In this document: piece after piece, positions 1 through 5,524 of the stretch
Numbering within the stretch: the first letter of the stretch is position 1
Layout: every line of letters begins with the position of its first letter
Assembly (NCBI GenBank): GCA_049446715.1
Contig: JBMTQX010000085.1
Coordinates: 1 to 9,219, forward strand
DNA length: 9,219 nucleotides
Source of the DNA: Eutrophocola sp049446715
Lineage (GTDB): Bacteria; Pseudomonadota; Gammaproteobacteria; Pseudomonadales; Pseudohongiellaceae
Reading direction: 5' to 3'
Notes under the pieces: model-generated
The model's database searches: none
The model's input: the letters and a program-made list of their open reading frames with translations, nothing else
What the model was told of the DNA's origin: nothing
Program-made: the position numbers and the translations under genes

Positions 1-57
1 TCTGGATCCTATGTCTTTAATGCTACTGCAACCTGTATGGGCAATTATTGATTGGCA

Positions 58-450
58 TTAGATTTTTTTGCAGGTGCCCAATAAAGTGACTATTGAGTTG
101 CCACCCAAACTGCTCATAATGCTTCTGACGTAATTAAATGTTCTAGCTGTCACATTTACATGAAATAGTTGTTGGATGTCCGGCAGATCAGTACCAAAAC
201 AAATGTATGAAGTCGTTAGAGCGTTCTCTCTACAACTTGTTACATTAAATTGTTCCTGGTCAAATTCACGGATCCCTTTTGAAGGATTAAATATATAGCT
301 AGGTGCGTTGTGTATTTTGAAAGATTCTTCCGCTGAGTAAACTTGGTAGGGATTTTTAGCTATACATAGCCAATCCTCATCCGGCAACTCTTGCCCAATG
401 GCTAGGACAGGCATCAACAGCAGAGGGCTAAGAAGATTTTTGATGCTCAT
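58..450 (-). CDS. Hypothetical secreted four-cysteine protein
   Basis: Unrecognised 130-residue protein. The N terminus (MSIKN, then a hydrophobic stretch LLSPLLLMPVLAIGQ, residues 6-20) looks like a Sec signal peptide with cleavage near residue 18-20, so the mature protein should be periplasmic or secreted. The mature part has exactly four cysteines (29, 73, 84, 127), compatible with two disulfides. I see no catalytic motif and no further membrane segment. Its ATG overlaps the end of the upstream gene by 4 bases (ATGA), so the two are probably translationally coupled in one operon. The DNA is AT-rich compared with the genes after 2500, suggesting horizontally acquired sequence. The signal peptide is fairly clear; the function is unknown. 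Confidence 0.65.
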   Translation of the reverse strand: MSIKNLLSPLLLMPVLAIGQELPDEDWLCIAKNPYQVYSAEESFKIHNAPSYIFNPSKGIREFDQEQFNVTSCRENALTTSYICFGTDLPDIQQLFHVNVTARTFNYVRSIMSSLGGNSIVTLLGTCKKI

Positions 451-680
451 TGATTCCTGCTCTTGGCGGCATTCTCCATCATAGCCATAGCAGCATCCTC
501 AGCTGCATAGGGATTACTGTTTTGGTGTTCATCACACTGAGCACCCAAGAAATTCAGTTCTCTTTCTACGGCGTTCACCTCATCCCACATAACAGGGTCT
601 TCGCTCAGAAGACTGTTTAGCTGAGTTTTTAACCTTGTTATTTCCTCAGAAACAGAGGGCTTTTCTGGCTTTTTAGTCAT
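447..680 (-). CDS. Hypothetical small acidic, probably coiled-coil protein
   Basis: Unrecognised 77-residue soluble protein with no signal peptide or membrane helix. Residues about 10-47 are charged and leucine-spaced (SEEITRLKTQLNSLL, then WDEVNAVERELNFLG) and probably form a helical hairpin or coiled coil. The tail from about residue 56 is rich in Ala, Met and Asn. It starts at ATG 680 behind only a weak GGAT ribosome site. It ends 4 bases inside the secreted-protein gene that follows, so the pair is likely co-transcribed. An 87-bp gap separates it from the truncated gene upstream; an AT-rich stretch there (around 690-715) could hold a promoter, but no convincing -35/-10 pair is visible. 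An adaptor or chaperone role for the secreted partner is only a guess. Confidence 0.55.
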   Translation of the reverse strand: MTKKPEKPSVSEEITRLKTQLNSLLSEDPVMWDEVNAVERELNFLGAQCDEHQNSNPYAAEDAAMAMMENAAKSRNQ

Positions 681-767
681 GATATCCGGCTGAATATAAT
701 GTTTTTTTGCATCTGAACCTCTTATGGTTGATGAAGGAGCATAAGGAACATAAGAAACAAAGTAATC

Positions 768-987
768 CTAACCGACCATACTAACCAATAGAACACAGTC
801 TTTACTGCCTGCTGAGGGAAATTGTCGAGATTCTCTCCATTGCTGCCAGTAGCCCAGGTAGTCCTGCATAGCATTCCTTGGTCTAACCAGTTCATCGTAT
901 AACGAAATCACATCAACTATTCCAAACAATTCAACTTTAGTTTGGTAGTCAACATCCTTCTGATCCTGTTCAAAGTGTTCAGGCAAC
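768..987 (-). pseudogene. 3' stub of an unknown gene, truncated by the IS
   Basis: About 72 residues of open frame run from the IS boundary (LPEHFEQDQKDVD...) to a stop at 768. The frame remains open for another 50 codons into the IS, but that part reads out of frame with the transposase and is not native, so the real gene lost its 5' end. The remnant is acidic and soluble (KVELFGIVDVISLYDEL, GYWQQWRESRQF) and AT-rich like the two genes downstream, so it probably belonged to the same acquired block or operon. I do not recognise the family. It has no start of its own and is unlikely to be expressed as a functional protein. Confidence 0.6.
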
Positions 988-1031
988 TGACCTTTCCCCT
1001 GGGTTTGTACCGCTTTTAGGGAGAGTTTTTC
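988..1031 (+). repeat. IS3-element terminal inverted repeat (orfB end)
   Basis: Reads inward from TGACCTTTCCCC and includes TAGGGAGAGTTTTTC at 1017-1031. It matches the opposite end at 11 of the first 12 bases and at 13 of 15 bases in the inner block. The orfB stop codon overlaps its inner edge. Confidence 0.75.
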
Positions 1032-1852
1032 AAGCAATATTCCTCGCAAAGACCGCTGGTGGCTGGTACCCCAAAGCGCTGTGCGGCCTGATCTCGTTGT
1101 AGTCCTTTCGCCAGGTTTCGATCTTCTCCCTGGCGTCATCCAATGACCGGAACCAATGTTGATTCAGGCAGCACTCCCTGAACTTGCCATTGAAGCTCTC
1201 CACGAAGGCATTCTGGGTAGGCTTTCCAGGTTGGATAAAGTTCAGCTTTACCTGATTGTCCTTGGCCCAGAAGAACATGGCCTTCGAGGTAAATTCCGTG
1301 CCGTTGTCACAGACAATGCTCTTGGGCTTTCTTCTGATTTTGAGTAAATCGTTCAGTAGCCTGGAGACCCGATACCCGCTGATCGATGTATCTACTACCT
1401 GACTAATACACTCCCGACTGTAATCATCCACGACGTCGAAGATCCGGAACCGTCTACCATCAGCCAGCTGAACATGCACAAAGTCCATGGACTAGCGCTC
1501 ATTGGCTCTGGTGGGTACAACCATCGGCTCCCTGGGACGATGTTGCTTCTTGTGCTTCTTGGTCCTCACCTGCAGTCCGGCTTCCGTATAAAGCCGGTAA
1601 GTCCGCTTCTTGTTCACCACCAGCCCTTCGTTCTTCAACAGCCCATGCAGCATCAGATAACCATACCGGGGATACTGGCTGGCCTTGGCTAATATGGCCT
1701 CCCTCAGCTGTGTTCCTGCTCAGGGCGCTTACATCGGTATCTTAGGCCGGATCGGCTGATACCGGCCACCTGGCATGCCTTCCGTTCACTCAGCCAACCC
1801 TGCTTCAACCCGTGTCTGACCACTTCCTTACGCTGGGCTGGCTTCCTTTTTT
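1030..1852 (-). pseudogene. IS3 orfB transposase (DDE integrase), frameshifted and with an amber stop
   Basis: The conceptual product is the orfB catalytic subunit of an IS3-family transposase. The distal 152 codons (1030-1488) are intact and contain the DDE triad: the Asp in SMDFVH, the Asp in VCDNGTEF, and the Glu in NAFVESFNG, followed by the usual RECCLN and HSALGYQPP motifs. Upstream, the HTH_21-like part is recognisable (LSERKACQVAGISRSGLRYR and QYPRYGYLMLHGLLKNEG). Two lesions break it. A frame change lies between 1704 and 1722, where the upstream frame runs into TGA and the downstream frame opens. An in-frame TAG at 1492-1494 sits where the family has Trp (NER-W-SMDFV). An ATG at 1488 could start a fragment, but it lacks the N-terminal domain. 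Confidence 0.85.
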
Positions 1853-2106
1853 GATAACGCATCCTTGATAGCCATGTACTGCAACATGGTATCGGCCAGC
1901 AGCTTATTCTGACGGCTGTTCTCTTCTTTCAACGTCCTTAGTCGCTTAGCTTCTGAGACATCCAGACCGCCATACTTCGACTTCCACCGGTAGAACGTCT
2001 GCTCAACGATACCAATCTCACGGCAGATATCTTGAACCTTAACCCCGGCTTCCTGCTGCTGTAGGGCCTTGATGATCTGTTCTTCTATAAAACGCTTGCG
2101 CTTGAT
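1828..2106 (-). pseudogene. IS3 orfA transposase subunit (HTH), start codon lost
   Basis: An open frame of 92 codons gives a typical IS3 orfA: an HTH region (RFIEEQIIKALQQQEAG, then DICREIGIVEQTFYRWKSKYGG) followed by a leucine-spaced helix (SEAKRLRTLKEENSRQNKLL). The DNA-binding subunit normally recognises the inverted repeats and partners orfB. Where family members have ATG, this copy has ATC at 2104-2106, behind a good GGAG ribosome site at 2116-2119. There is no in-frame ATG, GTG or TTG near the 5' end. The frame ends with TAA at 1828-1830. A start-codon mutation is the simplest reading; initiation at ATC would be very weak. Confidence 0.8.
1846..1852 (-). other. A-run at the orfA/orfB junction, probable former -1 frameshift site
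   Basis: On the minus strand the orfA codons read TCA AAA AAG, giving an A-AAA-AAG heptamer, the classical IS3 slippery site. However, orfB lies in the +1 (equal to -2) frame, not the -1 frame. With seven As instead of six, orfB would fall exactly in the -1 frame, so one A may have been lost here. The frame relation is read directly; the lost base is inference. Confidence 0.45.
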
Positions 2107-2134
2107 ATCGAGTTCTCCTCAACGTCAGTTAAAA

Positions 2135-2179
2135 GGAAAACTCTCGCTAGTCGTAATACGAATTACCGGAGAAAGGTCA
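2135..2179 (-). repeat. IS3-element terminal inverted repeat (orfA end)
   Basis: Reads inward on the minus strand from TGACCTTTCTCC and includes TAGCGAGAGTTTTCC at 2149-2135. It is the counterpart of the end at 988-1031 and precedes the orfA ribosome site. Confidence 0.75.
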
Positions 2180-2241
2180 ACACCTCTCCTATTAGTCATC
2201 TTCTATGACTGGATGGTGTCTAGCAAACTAGTGGCGATTCA
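2180..2241 (-). mobile_element. Possible terminal remnant of a second IS3-like element
   Basis: These 62 bp lie between the IS end and the broken ATPase gene. On the minus strand they begin TGAATCGCCACTAG at the exact point where ATPase similarity stops and end just after an AGGAG ribosome-site-like motif, next to the resident IS. TGAA-C-GCC starts are typical of IS3-family termini. A terminus followed within about 60 bp by AGGAG fits the leader of an orfA whose body has been replaced. It includes a small hairpin, CTAG-TTTG-CTAG (2219-2230). The boundaries are seen; assignment to a second IS is inference. Confidence 0.4.
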
Positions 2242-2525
2242 TTGGCCAAGACCACGACCAGTATGACCCCGGTATCGATGAGGTGATCCAGCATGGCGGT
2301 GATGGCGGCAGAACCCAACAGCACATAGATCAGGATATTGTGAAAATGCGCGAGAAAACGTGAGACAGCGCTAGGCCCGGCGACCTCTTCCAGGCGATTG
2401 GGGCTTTAGCTATCCAGGCGGGCGCGCACGGCAGCATCGTCAAGGCCTGCCTCTGAGGTCTGCAGAGTCTCGATCGCGGCGGCGGCCGGCATGGTATGCC
2501 AAGGCCTTTTCTGTGGGTCACTCAC
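2242..2525 (-). pseudogene. 5' stub of a P-type cation-transporting ATPase gene
   Basis: On the minus strand a GTG start (2525) behind AGGGGAG opens a frame reading SDPQKRPWHTMP, then NRLEEVAG, SRFLAHFHNILIYVLLGSA and TGVILVVVLAN. This is the N-terminal cation-ATPase domain and the first membrane helices of Ca2+/Na+-type P-type ATPases (PacL/SERCA-like); the family normally runs to about 850-950 residues. Only about 94 codons remain, and the phosphorylation motif DKTGT and everything after it is gone. An in-frame TAA at 2406-2408 replaces the Tyr usually found before G-PNRL. Similarity ends abruptly at 2242 against the IS-like remnant. The gene was therefore disrupted by insertion plus deletion and also carries a nonsense codon. 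Confidence 0.8.
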
Positions 2526-2703
2526 AAGCACGCTCCCCTTATTGAGGATCTTCTCCGGACCAAAAACCGTTGCCGGCGGGCACATAAAGCATCACAGGAG
2601 GGGCTGCCCGGGCTGGTTTTCCATCAGGACGAATGTTAAGGGATAAACCGGCTCTGCTGATATACTTGGCGCTTTTCCAGGAAAATGTTGGCTTTCTGTT
2701 CCC

Positions 2704-5094
2704 ATGCCCAACTTCAAGGACAGCTTTAAACCGGACCTGCTTATGAAGGCCGCAACCATCGCGACGCTGGTGTTGCTGCTGGCCGGGCTGGCGATCAGCT
2801 GGAGCTTCAATATCACCCATACGGGCTGGTGGTTCCTGCGCGCCTTTGGCTTTATGGTGCTGGCGCTGGTGCTGCTGTGGCGGCAATGCCTGCACATCAG
2901 CGAGACGTGGCTGCGCGTGCTGCTTGCCGTGGTGGTGGTGGAGATCCTGGCCTTCTTCGTTATTGGCCGGACCGTCTCCTTTTATCTCCAGGGCGAAAGC
3001 TACAACGAGGAATTCTTTTTCCACCTCAACCCGGAAACCGCGAGATTTGCCCTGGGTGCCTTTACCGGCATGATCACGCTGGCCGTCCTTTATATGCTCG
3101 TTGCCGGCGTGCTCGCCTGGCTCAGTATGTGGAAAGTCCAGGCGCTGAAGATGGGCAACCGGACCTTCATGATCTTTCCGGCACTGCTCGTGACCCTGAC
3201 GGTGGATCCGGACATCAGCCAATGGGCCGTGCTCAGCATGCGCCAGGCCAACTCCGATGCAGTGCTGCTGTCCAACATCGACTGGGAAGGCACCGGCCTC
3301 AACCGCAATGCGCTCTATAAAATGACGGATGAAATCACCGCCGGTAAAAACGTGGTGATGATCTACCTGGAAGGCCTGGAGCGCATGTATACCGATCCCT
3401 CGGTGTTTCCGGGGCTGACCCCGTTCCTGACCTCGGCGGCCGAGGAAGGGCTGACCTTTACCGACATCAGCCAGACCCGCGGTACCTCCTTTACCGTGGC
3501 CGGCATTCTGTCATCACAATGCGGCACACCGCTGCTGTTTCCGCCTGGACCGGGCGGCAACGACATCCTCAAAAACGGCTTCCTGCAGGAAGGCTTTTGC
3601 GTGGGCGATATTCTCGACATTGCCGGCTATCGCAATGTCTTCATGGGCGGGGCCTCCACGCGCTTCGCCGGCAAGGGCCTGTTCCTGTCCGCGCATGGCT
3701 ACAACGAAGTGCTGGGCCTGGAAGAGCTGACACCGCTGATGGATGACCCGACTTATCTGAACAACTGGGGTCTGTATGACGACACACTGCTCGGCCTGGC
3801 CGCCGACAAGTTCGATGAGCTGGCGGCCAATCCCGAGCAGCCGTTCAATTTCACCGTGCTCACCGTTGATACGCATCCGCCGTCCGGCACCGTGTCAGAA
3901 AGCTGTGCGCCATACCCGGCCATCGACAACAGCATCTATCACGCCATTCACTGCACGGATCAGCTGGTCGGCGAGTTTGTGGAGCACATCAGGCAAAGCC
4001 CGGTCTGGGATGACACGATTGTGATGCTGATGAGCGACCATCTGCACATGCGCAACACCGGCATGGATTACTACCCGGAGGATTATGACCGCCGGCTGTA
4101 TGTGACCATGCTCAACGGCGATGCCACTGGTGAAATCAGTTTTCCCGGCGCGCACATGGATGTCGGGCCGACCCTGCTCGGCCTTATGGGCGTGCAACAC
4201 CAGCAGGGCTTCCTGGCCGGGCGCAACCTGCTCAACCCCGAGGCACCGAACCAGTGGATTGCCCCGGACAACGCCGACCGCCTGGCGGCCATCACTTACC
4301 TGAACATCAACCTGCTTTCGCGCATCGAAACGCCGCTGTGCGAAGCCAGCCCGATGTATGAAATGCGCGATGGCGTGCTGAGTGTAGCGGGGCGCGAGCT
4401 CGACCTCAGTGTGCGCGGACGCTCCATGCCGCTGGACATCATCGGCTCGACCAGCGCGCTGGTCACGCTGGTCAGTAACGAGGGCAAGGTGGGCCTGACC
4501 TTCCCGACCGCTCTCGCCACGCTCGACTATGTCATTTACCAGTTCCGGAATAACAGCCTGTTCCTCATCCTGCCCGCCGCCATGGCCCGTGAACTGGATC
4601 CCACTGCCGGCGACTACGAGGGGCTGGGTATCGTGTTCGGCAATCTCCAGGACGGTTTCACTACGCTGGCCAAAGGGGTGTCGCTGGAGGCGGGCTTTAG
4701 CGTCGATACCGATTGCGGCGATCTGCTCACCTGGTCACGCGCGCTGGAACCGGACACCATCGGCACCGAGCGGCTGGCAGCAATCTGCAACAACACCGTG
4801 CCGGCAGGCAGCGTATGGAACGAAGACGCCGGCACCCTGACGCTGGAAAGCGTGTCCTACACCGACCTGCGCTACCGCGCCGCCTTCAAGCGCAATGCCC
4901 GCGGTTGGTACACTGTTAACGCACTCATCGACCTGCCGCCGGACCCACCGCCGGGCAGCTGCGATGCCTATTACGGCAGCATGGAAGTGCTCATTCCCGG
5001 CGTGCAGACCCCCGACGGCCCGGCCAGCATGATGCTGCGCAAGATTCCCGGTGTGCCACTGACCTTTGAACTCGAGACCATCGCACCCTTTTAA
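2704..5094 (+). CDS. Phosphoglycerol transferase I, OpgB/MdoB-like (sulfatase/LtaS fold)
   Basis: A 796-residue membrane-anchored enzyme. E. coli OpgB moves phosphoglycerol from phosphatidylglycerol to osmoregulated periplasmic glucans. The N-terminal 170 residues contain four or five membrane helices (about 15-35, 42-60, 69-88, 115-139, 155-168). The periplasmic alkaline-phosphatase-like domain follows, with metal and nucleophile motifs in the expected order: YLEGLE (Glu223), RGTSFT (nucleophile probably Thr261), SSQCG, WGLYDD (355-360), TVDTH (389-391) and SDHLH (Asp445, His446). Residues after about 510 form a C-terminal region I cannot assign, with four cysteines (546, 671, 695, 753). ATG 2704 is the only usable start in frame, although no clear ribosome site precedes it; Met14 (2743) is an alternative. 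The gene diverges from the ATPase stub and stands alone; no opgG or opgH is in the window. Confidence 0.85.
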   Translation: MPNFKDSFKPDLLMKAATIATLVLLLAGLAISWSFNITHTGWWFLRAFGFMVLALVLLWRQCLHISETWLRVLLAVVVVEILAFFVIGRTVSFYLQGESYNEEFFFHLNPETARFALGAFTGMITLAVLYMLVAGVLAWLSMWKVQALKMGNRTFMIFPALLVTLTVDPDISQWAVLSMRQANSDAVLLSNIDWEGTGLNRNALYKMTDEITAGKNVVMIYLEGLERMYTDPSVFPGLTPFLTSAAEEGLTFTDISQTRGTSFTVAGILSSQCGTPLLFPPGPGGNDILKNGFLQEGFCVGDILDIAGYRNVFMGGASTRFAGKGLFLSAHGYNEVLGLEELTPLMDDPTYLNNWGLYDDTLLGLAADKFDELAANPEQPFNFTVLTVDTHPPSGTVSESCAPYPAIDNSIYHAIHCTDQLVGEFVEHIRQSPVWDDTIVMLMSDHLHMRNTGMDYYPEDYDRRLYVTMLNGDATGEISFPGAHMDVGPTLLGLMGVQHQQGFLAGRNLLNPEAPNQWIAPDNADRLAAITYLNINLLSRIETPLCEASPMYEMRDGVLSVAGRELDLSVRGRSMPLDIIGSTSALVTLVSNEGKVGLTFPTALATLDYVIYQFRNNSLFLILPAAMARELDPTAGDYEGLGIVFGNLQDGFTTLAKGVSLEAGFSVDTDCGDLLTWSRALEPDTIGTERLAAICNNTVPAGSVWNEDAGTLTLESVSYTDLRYRAAFKRNARGWYTVNALIDLPPDPPPGSCDAYYGSMEVLIPGVQTPDGPASMMLRKIPGVPLTFELETIAPF

Positions 5095-5107
5095 ATTCTC
5101 CCGTAAG

Positions 5108-5123
5108 CGCGGCTTCAGCCGCG
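5108..5123 (+). terminator. GC-rich hairpin after the opgB-like gene
   Basis: CGCGGC-TTCA-GCCGCG, a perfect 6-bp stem with a tetraloop, starts 14 nt after the stop codon. There is no T-run directly after it, so it may stabilise or help end the transcript together with the next hairpin. Confidence 0.4.
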
Positions 5124-5138
5124 AACAGGTTTAACACG

Positions 5139-5167
5139 GGCCAGGCTTTTAAAAATTTCGCCTGGCC
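5139..5167 (+). terminator. Second hairpin after the opgB-like gene
   Basis: GGCCAGGC (5139-5146) pairs perfectly with GCCTGGCC (5160-5167) around a 13-nt A/T-rich loop. The T-run lies in the loop rather than after the stem, so it is not a textbook intrinsic terminator. The paired hairpins 3' of the gene still make a transcript-end role plausible. Confidence 0.4.
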
Positions 5168-5168
5168 T

Positions 5169-5202
5169 GTCGGCAAACGGCCTGCGGCCTATGCCGACCT
5201 AC
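5169..5202 (-). repeat. REP-like palindrome R1 (type A, inverted)
   Basis: On the minus strand it starts GTAGGTCGGCATAG, with inner stem GGCC-GCA-GGCC, and closes with GTTTGCCGAC. It is the only copy seen in minus orientation and faces R2. Confidence 0.8.
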
Positions 5203-5237
5203 AAAATAGTCGACCTTCCGTGTGCGTCGACATAGTC

Positions 5238-5272
5238 GTAGGTCGGCATAGGCGCAACGCGCCGTTTGCCGA
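5238..5272 (+). repeat. REP-like palindrome R2 (type A)
   Basis: GTAG head, outer stem TCGGCA/TGCCGA, inner stem GGCGC-AAC-GCGCC, with TA opposite GTT as an asymmetric internal loop. With R1 it makes an inverted, REPIN-like doublet around a 35-bp spacer that itself has GTCGAC arms. Confidence 0.8.
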
Positions 5273-5303
5273 TAAAACACCGTGAGCCGAAATCATCCGC
5301 GAG

Positions 5304-5337
5304 GTAGGTCGGATAAGGCCAAAGGCCGCCATCCGAC
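5304..5337 (+). repeat. REP-like palindrome R3 (type C)
   Basis: GTAG head, outer stem GTCGGAT/ATCCGAC, inner stem GGCC-AAA-GGCC. It is followed by CAAGAGTCT, a spacer also found after R12. Confidence 0.8.
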
Positions 5338-5352
5338 AAGAGTCTCACCGCC

Positions 5353-5388
5353 GTAGGCCGGAAGAGGCGCACCGCGCCGTCATCCGGC
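5353..5388 (+). repeat. REP-like palindrome R4 (type B)
   Basis: GTAG head, outer stem GCCGGA/TCCGGC, inner stem GGCGC-ACC-GCGCC. It lies 15 nt after R3. Confidence 0.8.
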
Positions 5389-5416
5389 GATACCGGCCAC
5401 CAAGCCGAATCCGTGT

Positions 5417-5445
5417 TTGCATTTACTCCCCAATTTCCTTACTTT
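5417..5445 (+). promoter_or_regulatory. Weak candidate promoter for the DUF3604 gene
   Basis: TTGCAT (5417-5422) and TACTTT (5440-5445) are spaced by 17 bp, about 80 bp upstream of the ATG and just after the R1-R4 repeat cluster. The -35 is fair and the -10 poor, so this is only a candidate. Confidence 0.25.
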
Positions 5446-5524
5446 TCCCTACCGGGCAATCGGCCCGACATACCAAAAAATAAACGAATTGCCACCGCAG
5501 CAATTTCCGCAAGAGGGGCAGGCC

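Larger units (their letters stand above)
988..2179 (-). mobile_element. Degenerate IS3-family insertion sequence
   Basis: An IS of about 1.19 kb bounded by imperfect inverted repeats. Both ends start TGACCTTTC(C/T)CC, and both carry TAG(G/C)GAGAGTTTT(T/C)C about 30 bp further in. It holds the two consecutive reading frames typical of IS3: an HTH orfA and a DDE integrase orfB, both on the minus strand. Protein similarity points to the IS407-like branch of the family. No target-site duplication is visible (flanks AAC at 985-987 and ACA at 2180-2182), so a rearrangement probably followed insertion. The orfs carry several lesions, so the copy is probably immobile unless helped in trans. Confidence 0.85.

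Noticed and set aside
768..1139. Single 123-codon gene spanning the IS boundary
   Set aside because: Its first 50 codons lie in the IS, in another frame from the transposase, so only 768-987 is native coding sequence.
1156..1347. Plus-strand open frames within the IS (1156-1347, 1474-1692)
   Set aside because: Antisense to recognisable transposase sequence; no ribosome site or family match.
985..2182. Target-site duplication around the IS
   Set aside because: The flanking triplets AAC and ACA do not match, and no longer match was found at shifted boundaries.
2539..3222. Minus-strand open frame of 227 codons over the start of the OpgB-like gene
   Set aside because: His/Gln-rich antisense translation of the membrane-helix coding region; no motif or ribosome site.
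5169..5388. CRISPR array
   Set aside because: Units are self-complementary, differ in stem type and orientation, and have irregular spacing; no cas genes are present.
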